Source: Bartonella sp. M0177 (GTDB lineage: Bacteria; Pseudomonadota; Alphaproteobacteria; Rhizobiales; Rhizobiaceae). Taken from it: DNA of 64,000 nucleotides. Positions within the stretch are counted from its first letter, which is position 1. Every line of letters starts with the position of its first letter. Of the stretch, positions 9,542 through 19,113 are shown piece by piece. A program made the translations under genes and the position numbers. The stretch spans positions 62,001 through 126,000 of the forward strand of contig NZ_JACFOY010000001.1 in the NCBI RefSeq assembly GCF_016102285.1, given 5' to 3'. Below the pieces are notes generated by a model. That model had not been told where the DNA came from and searched no databases. It saw nothing but the letters and a program-made list of their open reading frames with translations.

Positions 9542-10188
9542 GGTTTCCATTCCAGAAAATTGGCAATGAGTTGAAGGCCGAGACGCTGGCTTTTTTCCGG
9601 ATGAAACTGCGTCCCGAACATATTGTCGCGGATAACTGCTGCTGTGACCGGCCCGCCATAATCGGTTACTGCCAATAATTCATCAGGATTTTGACAAGCA
9701 AGTTGATAGGAATGGACAAAATAGGCATGAAGCCCCTGTTCACCGGTGCGGATGCCGGAAAATAGCGGATGGCTCCGTTTCAATTCGAGAGTGTTCCAGC
9801 CGATCTGGGGCACTTTCAAAGCATCGTCTTGAGGCTTTATCAAAGTGACATCACCCTTAATCCAGTTAAGTCCGTTGGTGACTGTTTTTTCCATTCCGCG
9901 GGACGCCATGAGCTGCATACCGACGCAAATCCCCATAAAGGGATAGCCGCCTTTGAGCACCCGTTCGTTCAAAGCTTCAACCATTCCCTGAACGGCATCC
10001 AGTCCCGCCCGACAATCCGCATAGGCACCGACGCCTGGCAAAACCACGCGGTCGGCTTTCATAACATCTTCTGCCCGATTGGTGAGGATGATATTTGCAT
10101 TTATGCCATGGTCATGGCTTGCGCGCTCGAAAGCTTTTGTGGCCGAGCGTAAATTGCCCGAGCCGTAGTCGATAATTGCGACCTGCAT
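9538..10188 (-). CDS. hisH: Imidazole glycerol phosphate synthase, glutaminase subunit
   Basis: 216 residues of the class I glutamine amidotransferase family. It supplies ammonia to HisF. The nucleophile cysteine sits in [10 protein letters not shown] near residue 84, and the catalytic histidine and glutamate are in TQFHPEKSQ near the C-terminus. The start [11 protein letters not shown] is typical. It lies four bases after hisB and overlaps hisA by four bases. Confidence 0.96.
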   Translation of the reverse strand: MQVAIIDYGSGNLRSATKAFERASHDHGINANIILTNRAEDVMKADRVVLPGVGAYADCRAGLDAVQGMVEALNERVLKGGYPFMGICVGMQLMASRGMEKTVTNGLNWIKGDVTLIKPQDDALKVPQIGWNTLELKRSHPLFSGIRTGEQGLHAYFVHSYQLACQNPDELLAVTDYGGPVTAAVIRDNMFGTQFHPEKSQRLGLQLIANFLEWKP

Positions 10189-10192
10189 TCTA

Positions 10193-10789
10193 TCAGCCTT
10201 TCAAAGTGCCCTTGGTCGAGGGCACAGCGTTTTTTTGGCGCGGGTCTTCCTCGATTGCAGCACGTAAAACGCGGGCTACCGATTTGAATGCGGTCTCGGC
10301 TATATGGTGGCTATTCAAACCATAATGATTGACAATGTGAAGCGTAATTCCGGCATGTTGGGAAAACGCCTGAAAAAATTCTCTGACCAATTCGGTATCG
10401 AACGAACCGATTTTTTGTGTCGGAAATTCAACCTTGAAAATGAGAAACGGTCGTCCCGAAACATCAATCGCCGCTCTCGTGCAGGTTTCATCCATCGCAA
10501 GATCAAGCGAAGCATAACGGCGAATGCCGCGCCGCTCACCCAAAGCCTGTTTGATAGCTTCACCCAACGCAATTCCGCAGTCTTCAACCGTATGATGGTC
10601 ATCTATATAGGTGTCACCCACAGCCTTGATTTTCATATCAATCAATGAATGGCGGGAAAGTTGTTCCAACATATGATTGAAAAAACCTACACCGGTATCA
10701 ATCTCGAATGTTCCTGTTCCGTCAAGATTGACCGAAACCGAAATATCTGTCTCGTTGGTTTTGCGTGTAATCGTTGCTGAGCGCGTCAT
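10193..10789 (-). CDS. hisB: Imidazoleglycerol-phosphate dehydratase
   Basis: 198 residues, the monofunctional dehydratase length. It converts imidazole glycerol phosphate to imidazole acetol phosphate. The manganese-binding histidine motifs are visible: [22 protein letters not shown], and [11 protein letters not shown] near the C-terminus. The frame is open from 10861, but [11 protein letters not shown] at 10789 matches the usual HisB beginning and has GGGAAC upstream. First gene of hisB-H-A-F-E-coaA. A weak promoter may lie within the 200 bases upstream (TTGGAT, 17 bases, TAACAT on the minus strand). Confidence 0.95.
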   Translation of the reverse strand: MTRSATITRKTNETDISVSVNLDGTGTFEIDTGVGFFNHMLEQLSRHSLIDMKIKAVGDTYIDDHHTVEDCGIALGEAIKQALGERRGIRRYASLDLAMDETCTRAAIDVSGRPFLIFKVEFPTQKIGSFDTELVREFFQAFSQHAGITLHIVNHYGLNSHHIAETAFKSVARVLRAAIEEDPRQKNAVPSTKGTLKG

Positions 10790-10989
10790 TTTGTTCCCGT
10801 TCCAAGAAGCTTGAAAGAAGCTCCACTTGTTGTCATTTTCAAAACCTGACGATGAGCACAAGGCTTAACGAAGCAGTGTTATTTATAAGCTTTGCCAGCG
10901 TCACTTTTGAACTAAAATATGTTAAATCATTCGTGCAAAATATCCAATTGCTTTCACGTTTTTTTCATTGGTGAACCGCTTTTGTGACT

Positions 10990-12003
10990 TTAAACAGTTC
11001 TGACTGTCTCACCCATTTGCCAGTGACCCCATTCTTTTTCAATTTCCTCTTTATCCAGACCGGCTGAAAGGAGAGCCCATAATAACAGCCGCGCTTTTAA
11101 GGGCGAAAGCCACCCGCCCATCAGCACGCCGCTTCTTATAAGATCAATTTCCGAACCTTTATAACCATAGGTTCTTTCACTTGTTGGCCCGCTATAGGCT
11201 CGTGTTGTTACAATAACCGGCAGAGTGCCCGCATAATTTTTAATAATATCGGCTTCCTCGAAGCTTACGTGGCCTGATCCGAAACCGGCAATCACAACGC
11301 CCTGATAAATGCCGCTTGAAAATACGAGTTCAAGATGGTCTCCTCCCGAAGAAAGGCAGGCTTCGACAAGGGCAACTTTTTTATCAAGCGTTTTCGGCCG
11401 GCTTAGCGGTTTTGGTCGTTTATCGATAGAGTGGAAGAAAACCGGTTTTGCCTCGACAACCACACCAAGCGGGCCGACCAAACCTGATTTGAAAGTTTCA
11501 ACTTTGAGCGAATGACTTTTCCTTACAAAATAGGGGGAATTGATTTCGTCATTCATCACCACCATAGCGCCGCGACCGATGCTTTGTTCGTCTATTGCCA
11601 CGAGTAAAGAGGATAAAAGATTGGCTGGCCCGTCGGCACTGGCTGCCATTGGCGCACGCATGGCACCGGTTATAATGAGCGGCTGGGTTTTTTGCCAATA
11701 AAGTGAAAGGAGAAATGCTGATTCTTCAAGCGTGTCGGTACCTTGGGTCAGAATGACAGCTTTTGCACCCTTATCAATCTGGTTATTTGCCCAATCAAGA
11801 GCTTCAAACAACACTTTGAAGGAGAGGGAACCGCTTGGCAGTTTTGCCAATGTTTCGGCATGTATTGTAGCAAGTTCGGAAATGCCGGGAACCGATTTTG
11901 CAAGCTGGTCGGCCGAAAGTTCAGGTTCCACTCCGCCGGACTTTCCGGCAACCATGGCAATTGTGCCACCCAATGCACCAATAGCAACTGTCGGCAATGG
12001 CAT
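10990..12003 (-). CDS. L-asparaginase family amidohydrolase
   Basis: 337 residues of the bacterial asparaginase/glutaminase family. The first catalytic threonine lies in GALGGTIAMVAG near residue 12, and the second site in ILTQGTDTLEESAF near residue 87 holds the TDT triad. These enzymes hydrolyse asparagine, and some also glutamine. No signal peptide is visible, so it is probably cytoplasmic, like the low-affinity type I enzyme. The frame extends to 12051, but MPLPTVAIGALGG at 12003 has AAAGGA upstream and fits the family start. It is divergent from hslV. Confidence 0.88.
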   Translation of the reverse strand: MPLPTVAIGALGGTIAMVAGKSGGVEPELSADQLAKSVPGISELATIHAETLAKLPSGSLSFKVLFEALDWANNQIDKGAKAVILTQGTDTLEESAFLLSLYWQKTQPLIITGAMRAPMAASADGPANLLSSLLVAIDEQSIGRGAMVVMNDEINSPYFVRKSHSLKVETFKSGLVGPLGVVVEAKPVFFHSIDKRPKPLSRPKTLDKKVALVEACLSSGGDHLELVFSSGIYQGVVIAGFGSGHVSFEEADIIKNYAGTLPVIVTTRAYSGPTSERTYGYKGSEIDLIRSGVLMGGWLSPLKARLLLWALLSAGLDKEEIEKEWGHWQMGETVRTV

Positions 12004-12262
12004 TTTCTGTTTTCCTTTGAGAGTTCGAATTCGCCCAAGCATTAGCAGCATTTGATCAAGTCAACAATGCGCTTTGATGACAAGTTATAATCGAGCGGTT
12101 CTTTTCAAAAATGAATGGTTTTTTAAAAATCGGGAAGGTTTTTAAAATGTCTTCGTCAATATGGTTGAGTTTTAATGTTCGAATTCCTAAATATGCACTC
12201 TGTATAGCCGCTTTTCATTGCTTTTAACGAGGATGGAGCGTGTGGATAAAAGGAGTTTACTT

Positions 12263-12820
12263 GTGACAGAACATAAGCCCGATACAATGTATGGCACGAC
12301 CATCATTACAGTTCGTAAAGGCAATAAGGTTGTCATTGCCGGCGATGGACAGGTGACATTAGGGCAGACAATCATGAAGGGTAATGCAAGAAAAGTACGC
12401 CGCATCGGCAAGAATGGATCGGTTATTGCCGGTTTTGCCGGTGCAACAGCCGACGCATTTACCTTGCTTGAACGGCTTGAAACCAAGCTCGAGCAATATC
12501 CTGACCAATTGATGCGTGCCTGTGTTGAACTTGCCAAAGATTGGCGCACCGATCGTTATTTACGTAAATTGGAAGCGATGATGCTGGTGGCCGATAAAAA
12601 TGTAACATTGGCTTTGACAGGGCTCGGCGATGTGCTTGAACCTGAAGATGGCATTATGGCAATCGGTTCGGGCGGTAATTTTGCTCTTTCGGCAGCGCGT
12701 GCACTGATCGACACCGATATGGATGCCGAAACAATTGCCCGCAAAGCCATGAAGATTGCTTCCGATATTTGCGTTTACACCAATAGCAACTTTATTGTTG
12801 AAACGCTTGATGCCGAATAA
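12263..12820 (+). CDS. hslV: ATP-dependent protease HslVU, peptidase subunit
   Basis: 185 residues from a GTG. AAAGGAG ends seven bases before this GTG, a strong reason to prefer it over the ATG at 12218. HslV is a proteasome-like threonine peptidase that forms a double hexamer and degrades proteins unfolded by HslU. The nucleophile region is [10 protein letters not shown], so the active threonine (about residue 12) would need removal of a short leader, unlike the enterobacterial enzyme where it follows the initiator methionine. The core motif [10 protein letters not shown] is intact. hslU follows after 79 bases. Confidence 0.93.
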   Translation: MTEHKPDTMYGTTIITVRKGNKVVIAGDGQVTLGQTIMKGNARKVRRIGKNGSVIAGFAGATADAFTLLERLETKLEQYPDQLMRACVELAKDWRTDRYLRKLEAMMLVADKNVTLALTGLGDVLEPEDGIMAIGSGGNFALSAARALIDTDMDAETIARKAMKIASDICVYTNSNFIVETLDAE

Positions 12821-12899
12821 TGATTGAATGTTTCCATGTCGCTTCTTGTCGAAAGAGCTTCAAACCTGACAGGAAGTGTGAAAGAGAGAGCACTTTTAG

Positions 12900-14210
12900 A
12901 TGAGTTCTGTATTTTCCCCCCGCGAAATAGTTTCCGAGCTTGATCGCTTTATTATCGGACAAAAAGATGCCAAGCGTGCTGTTGCTATAGCATTGCGTAA
13001 CCGGTGGCGTCGTCAGCAGCTTCAGGGCGAAATGCGCGAAGAAGTGATGCCGAAAAATATTCTGATGATCGGGCCGACCGGTGTCGGCAAGACCGAAATT
13101 GCCCGTCGCCTTGCAAAACTGGCCGGTTCACCTTTTGTCAAGGTTGAAGCCACCAAGTTTACTGAGGTCGGCTATGTCGGCCGTGATGTTGAACAAATTA
13201 TTCGTGATCTGGTTGAAGTGGCCATCAATCTTGTCCGTGAGAAAAAACGTGAAGCGGTGAAAGCCAAAGCCCATATCAACGCCGAAGAACGTGTTCTGGA
13301 TGCGCTGGTTGGTAAAACCGCAAGTCCTGCAACCCGCGACAGTTTTCGCAAAAAATTGCGTGAGGGCGAGCTTGATGATAACGAAATTGAAATAGAGGTT
13401 GCCGATAACAGCCCGAACAGTGCCCCCACCTTCGATATTCCGGGTATGCCGGGCGCGCAAATGGGCATTATGAATTTGTCCGATATTTTCGGTAAAATGG
13501 GCGGACGCACCAAGACACGGAAAACCACGGTCAAAAATGCATTCAAACCATTGATCGAAGACGAGTCCGACAAGCTTCTCGATCAGGACCAGATTGTTCA
13601 GGAAGCGCTTCGTTCCACTGAAAATGACGGTATTGTCTTCATCGACGAGATCGACAAGATCGCAGCCCGTGAAGGCGGCCTCGGGGCCGGTGTTTCGCGT
13701 GAAGGTGTGCAGCGCGATCTGTTACCTTTGATTGAAGGAACAACGGTTGCCACCAAATATGGTCAAATCAAAACCGATCATATTCTGTTTATCGCTTCCG
13801 GTGCGTTTCACGTTTCGAAACCTTCTGATCTCTTACCTGAACTTCAGGGGCGTTTGCCGATCAGGGTCGAACTTAATGCGCTCACACGGGAAGATTTCCG
13901 CCGCATTCTTACCGAAACGGAAGTCAGCCTGATCAAGCAATATATTGCTTTGATGGCAACTGAAAATGTGACGCTCGAAATTACCGATGATGCCATTGAT
14001 GCTCTTGCTGATATTGCAGTGGATTTGAACTCTACTGTAGAAAATATCGGTGCCCGCCGTCTGCAAACAGTGATGGAACGCGTTCTTGACGAAATTTCCT
14101 TCACAGCACCTGATAAATCGGGCACAACCTTCAAGGTTGATGCTGCTTATGTCAAAAAAGCAGTGGGTGATCTTGCCGCCAATGCCGATTTGTCGCGGTT
14201 TATTCTGTAA
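12900..14210 (+). CDS. hslU: ATP-dependent protease HslVU, ATPase subunit
   Basis: 436 residues, the standard HslU length. It is a hexameric AAA+ unfoldase that feeds substrates to HslV. Walker A is GPTGVGKTE near residue 60, Walker B is IVFIDEIDK near 245, and the pore loop GYVGRD is near 90. The I-domain (about residues 110-230) is acidic and variable. The C-terminus ends DLSRFIL, the tail that docks into HslV. An AGAGAG stretch lies upstream of the ATG. Confidence 0.96.
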   Translation: MSSVFSPREIVSELDRFIIGQKDAKRAVAIALRNRWRRQQLQGEMREEVMPKNILMIGPTGVGKTEIARRLAKLAGSPFVKVEATKFTEVGYVGRDVEQIIRDLVEVAINLVREKKREAVKAKAHINAEERVLDALVGKTASPATRDSFRKKLREGELDDNEIEIEVADNSPNSAPTFDIPGMPGAQMGIMNLSDIFGKMGGRTKTRKTTVKNAFKPLIEDESDKLLDQDQIVQEALRSTENDGIVFIDEIDKIAAREGGLGAGVSREGVQRDLLPLIEGTTVATKYGQIKTDHILFIASGAFHVSKPSDLLPELQGRLPIRVELNALTREDFRRILTETEVSLIKQYIALMATENVTLEITDDAIDALADIAVDLNSTVENIGARRLQTVMERVLDEISFTAPDKSGTTFKVDAAYVKKAVGDLAANADLSRFIL

Positions 14211-14244
14211 TTTCAAAATAAACAGATTGCATATATTTTGTCAG

Positions 14245-14272
14245 AAACAGCCCTTCGGGGCTGTTTTATTTT
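14245..14272 (+). terminator. Intrinsic terminator after hslU
   Basis: AAACAGCCC, a TTCG loop and GGGCTGTTT form a stable stem followed by TTATTTT, 34 bases past the hslU stop. On the minus strand the stem is followed by A/T-mixed sequence, so it may also serve the convergent yeiH gene. Confidence 0.88.
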
Positions 14273-14305
14273 GGATATATCGTCGTTTATGACACTACCG
14301 GCCAT

Positions 14306-15322
14306 TTATGACAATTGAAGGAGCGAGATCATTGTCAGGCTTGCGGTCGCCAGAATGATGATGGATATGAAAGCTGTCAGGACAACCCGTGGACCGGATT
14401 TTTTCAAAGCCTTTATATCAACACCCAGTCCTAAAGCAGCCATTGAAATAACGGTCAGGATTTTTGCCACAAAAGCCATGGCATCGAGTGCCAATTGCGG
14501 AATGATATTGCAGGAATTGGCAAGCAAAAGAATGACGAAGCCGATAATGAACCACGGCACCATTTTGCTGAATTTGAGTTTGGTGTTGGCACCGAGGCCG
14601 TAAATGAGACCGATCACGAATATTACCGGCCCAAGCATCAATACACGGACGAGTTTGACCAGTGTCGCTGTCTGCACACTGATAAGTGATACAGGTGCTG
14701 CAGCAGCCAAAACTTGCGGCACCGCATAAACAGTCATACCGGCAAGAACACCATATTGTGTAAAGCTTAAACCTGCTAAGGGGACTGCAAGTGGCAAGAC
14801 CAGAATAACAACAATGCCGAGTGCGGCAGTAAAAGCGATTGATGAAGCCACATCCGACCCTTCTGCTTTGATGACAGGTGCGACAGCGGCAATCGCCGAA
14901 TTTCCACAAATCGAATTGCCACAAGCTACAAGCAAGGCGAGACGGGGCCCAAGGCCCAAAAGTCTGCCAATTGCGTAAGTTATGGCAATCACACAGGCCA
15001 CAATGACGATAATACCGACAAGCAATCCGAAACCGGCAGCAACGACCGCGCTCACACTGATACTTGCCCCCAAGAGCACGACCGCGCATTCAAGAAGGAT
15101 TTTTGCCGAAAATCCCACCCCTTCCGCATATTGGGATGGAATGCCTTTGACTGTCCGGATGATTGCGCCGATCAGTATGGCAAGAACCAGACTTTCAAGC
15201 CAGGCCTCGCCGAAGATGAGTTTTTCAAGCTTTTCCAGAACAATGGCAACAGCCGAAATAACCGCGCATAATATAATGCCCGGTGCAAAACGAAAGAAAA
15301 TTGCCTGAATTCGGCTAGCCAT
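14306..15322 (-). CDS. YeiH family putative sulfate exporter
   Basis: 338 residues, almost entirely hydrophobic, with about ten predicted inner-membrane helices (for example SLVLAILIGAIIRTV and LLECAVVLLGASISVSAVV). The conserved loop VACGNSICGNSAIAAVAPV near residue 140 is the family hallmark. Members are annotated as sulfate or sulfite exporters, but direct substrate evidence is limited. The gene is divergent from a LysR regulator, the same arrangement as enterobacterial yeiH and yeiE, and a dyad lies in the shared 103-bp gap. It ends 34 bases from the hslU terminator. Confidence 0.85.
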   Translation of the reverse strand: MASRIQAIFFRFAPGIILCAVISAVAIVLEKLEKLIFGEAWLESLVLAILIGAIIRTVKGIPSQYAEGVGFSAKILLECAVVLLGASISVSAVVAAGFGLLVGIIVIVACVIAITYAIGRLLGLGPRLALLVACGNSICGNSAIAAVAPVIKAEGSDVASSIAFTAALGIVVILVLPLAVPLAGLSFTQYGVLAGMTVYAVPQVLAAAAPVSLISVQTATLVKLVRVLMLGPVIFVIGLIYGLGANTKLKFSKMVPWFIIGFVILLLANSCNIIPQLALDAMAFVAKILTVISMAALGLGVDIKALKKSGPRVVLTAFISIIILATASLTMISLLQLS

Positions 15323-15395
15323 ATTGAAATATCCTTTTTTTAAAATCAGCTAGCGCGGTTTAATCATGTAATCAATTTTCAAATATGTTATGAAT

Positions 15396-15414
15396 TGTTC
15401 AATTTAATCGAACA
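15396..15414. promoter_or_regulatory. Candidate LysR operator between yeiH-like and lysR genes
   Basis: TGTTCAATT, one central T and AATCGAACA form a 19-bp dyad with one mismatch per arm. It ends 11 bases before the regulator start and lies 74 bases upstream of the exporter start. It contains the T-N11-A pattern of LysR-type sites. The assignment to the adjacent regulator is inferred from position. Confidence 0.55.
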
Positions 15415-15425
15415 TTGGCACGGTA

Positions 15426-16307
15426 ATGATTACATTTGAACAGATGCGGATATTTCTGGCTGTCGCCGAACGCGAGCATTTGACCGAAGCGGCGAAAGCT
15501 CTTTTGTTGACACCTTCTGCCGTGTCCAGTGCCATTCACATGATTGAAGAACATTATCAGGTGCGTCTATTCAATCGCATTGGCCGACGCATCCAGTTGA
15601 GTGATGCCGGTTCCGTCTTCGTTGAGGATTGCCGCCACACATTGGCGCAAGTCAAACTTGCCGAAACAACTTTGCGTGAATTTAGCGGTCTCAAACGGGG
15701 AGCGCTCGGTCTCTATGCGAGCCAGACAATCGCCAATTATTTTTTGCCACCGGTCATAGCAAAATTTCGCAATTTATATCCGGCAATTATTGTCAAAATG
15801 TCGATCGGTAACACCGAACAGGTCGAAAATGCTGTTCTATCAGGCCTAACAGATATCGGTTTTGCCGAAGGGACCATAAAAAATGAAAGCCTTCATCGTC
15901 AAAAAGTAGCTGATGATGAATTGTTCATTATTGCCGCGAAAAACCATCCACTTACGGAAAAAACTTTGGTGACGTTTAAGGATATTTCGGCGTTTCCGTG
16001 GATTTTACGTGAAAAGGGTTCGGGAACACGGGCCATTTTCGAGCAGGCACTTGCGAACCATGGTTATGAACTGGCAGAACTTGATGTGATGCAGACTTTC
16101 CCGTCAAATGAAGCGGTGCTGTCGGCAGTAGCGGCGTCAAATGCTCTGACTGCCATTTCAAAACGTGCAGTTTCGGCTTTGCTTGCCGCAGGACTTGTTG
16201 AAAGGTTGAATTTTTTATCCGTAAAACGAGATTTTTTACTGTTACTCAATCCGCAACGCTTCAAAACCAAAGCGGTTGGTGCTTTTATTGATTTGCTTGA
16301 TGGCTGA
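15426..16307 (+). CDS. LysR family transcriptional regulator
   Basis: 293 residues, the usual LysR length. The winged helix-turn-helix covers residues 1-60 (MITFEQMRIFLAVAEREHLT followed by TPSAVSSAIHMIE). The effector-binding domain is a type 2 periplasmic-protein fold from about residue 90. By context it is probably the regulator of the divergent YeiH-like exporter and of itself, comparable to YeiE/CysB-type control of sulfur metabolism. That function is inference. The ribosome site upstream of the ATG is poor. Confidence 0.88.
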   Translation: MITFEQMRIFLAVAEREHLTEAAKALLLTPSAVSSAIHMIEEHYQVRLFNRIGRRIQLSDAGSVFVEDCRHTLAQVKLAETTLREFSGLKRGALGLYASQTIANYFLPPVIAKFRNLYPAIIVKMSIGNTEQVENAVLSGLTDIGFAEGTIKNESLHRQKVADDELFIIAAKNHPLTEKTLVTFKDISAFPWILREKGSGTRAIFEQALANHGYELAELDVMQTFPSNEAVLSAVAASNALTAISKRAVSALLAAGLVERLNFLSVKRDFLLLLNPQRFKTKAVGAFIDLLDG

Positions 16308-16391
16308 TTTTATAAAACCGACAAGCAATAAGGTTACAATAATGTGGGAAAGAAAACAATCAGACGAATAATGAACTGCCGGATGGGACCG

Positions 16392-17216
16392 ATGATGAAG
16401 AAAACTCTTATGATGCTTTTTTGGGGGTGCTCTTTCTTAACACTGACACATGCCGATGCGTCGAAACTCAATGATGTCCTTGACATTAAAACATTACGCG
16501 TTTGCACCACCGGCGACTATAAACCTTATAGCTTTTTGAAAACCGATGGCACTTATGAAGGCATCGACATTTCCATGGCGCATTCTTTGGCCAAATCGCT
16601 TGGTGCCGAGGTAGAATTTGTGCAAACAAGCTGGAAAACGCTGATGGCGGATTTCCTTGATGATAAATGCGATATTGCAATGGGCGGAATTTCCATTTCG
16701 CTTGCCCGCCAACAACAGGTTTATATGTCGGAACCACTCGGAGTGGATGGCAAAATTCCGTTTGTACGCTGTGAAGACGCTAAAAAATATAATACGTTAG
16801 GTGCACTCAACCACAAGAATGTTCGTGCGATCGAACCGGCAGGCGGAACCAATGAAGCATTTGTACGCAAATATATGCCGAATGCCAAGCTCGAACTTTT
16901 CCATGACAATACAACAATTTTTAAAAATCTCGTCGACAAAAAAGCCGATGTCATGATTACCGATGCATCCGAAGCACTTTATCAAAAACGGTATTATCCG
17001 ACATTATGTGCCGTCAATCCGGATAAACCTTTAGAGTTTTTCGAGAAGGGCTATATGCTTCCGAAAGGCGATATCAGTTGGAAACTTTATGTCGACCAAT
17101 GGTTGCATTTGATGCAGAAAAATGGCGAATATAATGCAATTTCTGCCCATTGGCTGAAGGTGGATGATGTTGGACATCATGATAAAAAACATGCTCCAAC
17201 CAAACATAGTCACTAA
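16392..17216 (+). CDS. Periplasmic cyclohexadienyl dehydratase-like protein
   Basis: About 274 residues with a signal peptide (MKKTLMMLFWGCSFLTLTHA). The mature part follows the pattern of Pseudomonas PheC: LRVCTTGDYKPYSF, then TSWKTLMADFLDDKCDIAMG, PAGGTNEAFVRKY, DVMITDASEALYQ and YVDQWLHLM. PheC converts prephenate or arogenate to phenylpyruvate or phenylalanine in the periplasm and has the fold of an ABC-transporter solute-binding protein. No transporter genes lie nearby, which supports an enzyme over a binding protein, but a polar amino-acid binding role cannot be excluded. Starts at 16344 (GTG) and 16371 are possible; 16392 and 16395 give a clean signal peptide. Confidence 0.78.
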   Translation: MMKKTLMMLFWGCSFLTLTHADASKLNDVLDIKTLRVCTTGDYKPYSFLKTDGTYEGIDISMAHSLAKSLGAEVEFVQTSWKTLMADFLDDKCDIAMGGISISLARQQQVYMSEPLGVDGKIPFVRCEDAKKYNTLGALNHKNVRAIEPAGGTNEAFVRKYMPNAKLELFHDNTTIFKNLVDKKADVMITDASEALYQKRYYPTLCAVNPDKPLEFFEKGYMLPKGDISWKLYVDQWLHLMQKNGEYNAISAHWLKVDDVGHHDKKHAPTKHSH

Positions 17217-17392
17217 GTAAAACTTACTGTGATCGAACGTGTGTAAACTGCCGAAAAACGATGTCCCGTTCATTCACCAAAACGGTTTCATGTTGTCTGG
17301 TGTGTTTATTAAAATCTTTCAATAAATCAAGAGAGATAGGCGGTTTCAGTTGCTACAAACGGATGAATATTAAATAGCTCTAAAATGTCAAA

Positions 17393-17420
17393 AAACGGAA
17401 GCATTTGAGAGCTTCCGTTT
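17393..17420 (-). terminator. Intrinsic terminator after the OlsB-like gene
   Basis: Read on the minus strand, AAACGGAAGC, an eight-base loop and GCTTCCGTTT make a 10-bp stem that runs into a T-stretch. It starts 54 bases past the stop of the acyltransferase-like gene. Confidence 0.85.
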
Positions 17421-17473
17421 CTCACAAGTCTTGTTTTTTAAAAGCGATTACCGCACTTCTAACGCTCTATTAT

Positions 17474-18211
17474 TCAGCCAACAATTTTTTTGGCCGGAAA
17501 TAATAAAAATACGCGTGTTTCGTTGCTTGAACGATCAACCACAGCATTATCGGCAACTTTGGCTCCAACACGCAAGCAATAGCGCAGCATGGGCGGAAGC
17601 GAAGAAAATGCTTCATCGGGCTTGATTGCCTCTTCCGGCATAATATCCATGGTCACACCATGGGCAGCACGCAAATGAACGCCTGATTGCGCGCGACAAA
17701 AATGGTAGAGATAGGAAAGTTCCAAAGCATGTGCGGCAGGATAGCGGCTGTTGAATGCCAGACTTCCAATGACGTAATCGACATTCCGGAGAAGGCAAAA
17801 GTTCGAAATTGCCTGCCATAAAAGTCCTTGGGCACGATGTGCCTTCGATTTGTCAAAACATTCAAAAGGAGCAATTGTCAAAAATACCGGCGCATTCTGG
17901 CCGCCTTCGACTTCGAAACTTTCACCGAGACTTGTTCCGTCAAGATTTTGATTGGCACCGAGAACATTTGTAAGTGTCATATAGCAACGTGCAACAGGAT
18001 TTTGCGAATGCGCTTTATCAGTGACAACCATCGCCCATTCGTCACGGTCATCCGCCACATTTTTTTTTGTCGGAACCGTTTTTTCAATGCTGTCGGATAT
18101 TCTCTGCAAGCGGGCTTCCAAAGAACCGAATGTTGCAAGCAAGAGAGAATCGCTCTTATCGCAATTTTCATTACCCGATGTTTCCAGAACTGTCCTTGCA
18201 CAAGCTGTCAT
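17474..18211 (-). CDS. OlsB-like GNAT acyltransferase paralogue lacking key motifs
   Basis: 245 residues. The C-terminal half aligns by eye with ornithine N-acyltransferase OlsB and related hemolysin-like GNAT proteins: ALELSYLYHFCRA, MDIMPEEAI, LPPMLRYCLRVGAKV and DNAVVDRSSNETRVFLLFP. Two features expected in OlsB are not seen. The ALRYRVF segment after SLEARL is absent, and the ELGRSCV motif is replaced by FLTIAPFECF. The protein is also shorter than the roughly 290 residues of OlsB. It may be a degenerate or repurposed ornithine-lipid enzyme. The start at 18211 has GAGGAG seven bases upstream, better than the ATG at 18226. Signal or membrane segments are not seen. Confidence 0.65.
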   Translation of the reverse strand: MTACARTVLETSGNENCDKSDSLLLATFGSLEARLQRISDSIEKTVPTKKNVADDRDEWAMVVTDKAHSQNPVARCYMTLTNVLGANQNLDGTSLGESFEVEGGQNAPVFLTIAPFECFDKSKAHRAQGLLWQAISNFCLLRNVDYVIGSLAFNSRYPAAHALELSYLYHFCRAQSGVHLRAAHGVTMDIMPEEAIKPDEAFSSLPPMLRYCLRVGAKVADNAVVDRSSNETRVFLLFPAKKIVG

Positions 18212-18624
18212 TTCAATGCTCCTCATTGAAGCGCTGTTGATTTAAAGCAACCAACATCATGTCCTGCTGTCGATTTAGAACTTTCTTATTGCATGACAAT
18301 GACGGGAAAGTGATTTTTTCAAGGCAATTCACTGTCGGCCTGAAACAGGATTAACAATTGGTAAATATTTGCTTTTTTCTATGTTTATAAGAGCTTGAGC
18401 TCAGTTAACCGGCTAAGAATGGCGATTTTGTTTCTGTCAAAAAAAAGGCAAGGGCAGGCGGCGGAGAGCGGATGTGCCAAAAATGGATATGTCGTTCCGG
18501 TCTTTTGTTGTGTTTTTGCGTTGCAACCGGATCGATGGAAATTCAAGATTGTCGCGTTTTGTCCGCTTTATAAAATGAACGGTTAAAAACAGAATTTTGG
18601 ATATTTTATAAAAATTTGAAAAAC
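18212..18624. other. Intergenic region without a recognised gene
   Basis: About 410 bases upstream of the OlsB-like gene and downstream of lspA. It should hold the promoter of the former. A short frame at 18395-18586 has no ribosome site and is not called. A TTAA-N7-TAAA sequence near 18354 resembles a CtrA half-site pair with one mismatch, too weak to call. Confidence 0.4.
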
Positions 18625-19113
18625 CTATTTTGCTTTTTGCTTTTCCTGTTTCCAGTGCAGCAATTCATCAAGCACGATCAGGACAGCGCCGACCGTTATG
18701 AAACTGTCAGCAAGGTTGAAAATAGCAAACGAGAAAACGCCGTCGATATGGAAGGAAATGTAATCAATGACATAGTGAAAACGTATGCGGTCAATCAGAT
18801 TGCCAATGGCTCCACCGATCACCAGCAGAAAGCCAAATCGTGATAATGATTTTTCCGGTCCTGCATTTTTCCATAGCCAGATGACGAAACAGATAATGCA
18901 TAACGTCAATGCAATCAGCCCCCAATCGGAGACCGATGACAACATGGAAAAAGCAATTCCGGGGTTACGGGCGTGATAAAGTGAAAGAAATGGCAAAAGG
19001 TCGATCTCTTCGCCGACTTCCAATGTATTGACTACCCAATATTTGATCAATTGGTCAAGACCGACAGTGATAATAAGCCCCACTATAAGTGTGATGAGGG
19101 ATTTTGCCTTCAT
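18625..19113 (-). CDS. lspA: Lipoprotein signal peptidase (signal peptidase II)
   Basis: 162 residues with four inner-membrane helices. It cleaves the signal peptide of diacylated prolipoproteins. The two catalytic aspartates are in GGAIGNLIDRIRF near residue 115 and FNLADSFITVG near 135. The N-terminal helix has GLDQLIKYWV, another conserved block. The ATG overlaps the stop of the upstream RNA methyltransferase gene by four bases. Confidence 0.95.
   Translation of the reverse strand: MKAKSLITLIVGLIITVGLDQLIKYWVVNTLEVGEEIDLLPFLSLYHARNPGIAFSMLSSVSDWGLIALTLCIICFVIWLWKNAGPEKSLSRFGFLLVIGGAIGNLIDRIRFHYVIDYISFHIDGVFSFAIFNLADSFITVGAVLIVLDELLHWKQEKQKAK

Noticed and set aside
18354..18368. TTAA-N7-TAAA resembling a CtrA site
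   Set aside because: One mismatch in an AT-rich intergenic region is expected by chance.
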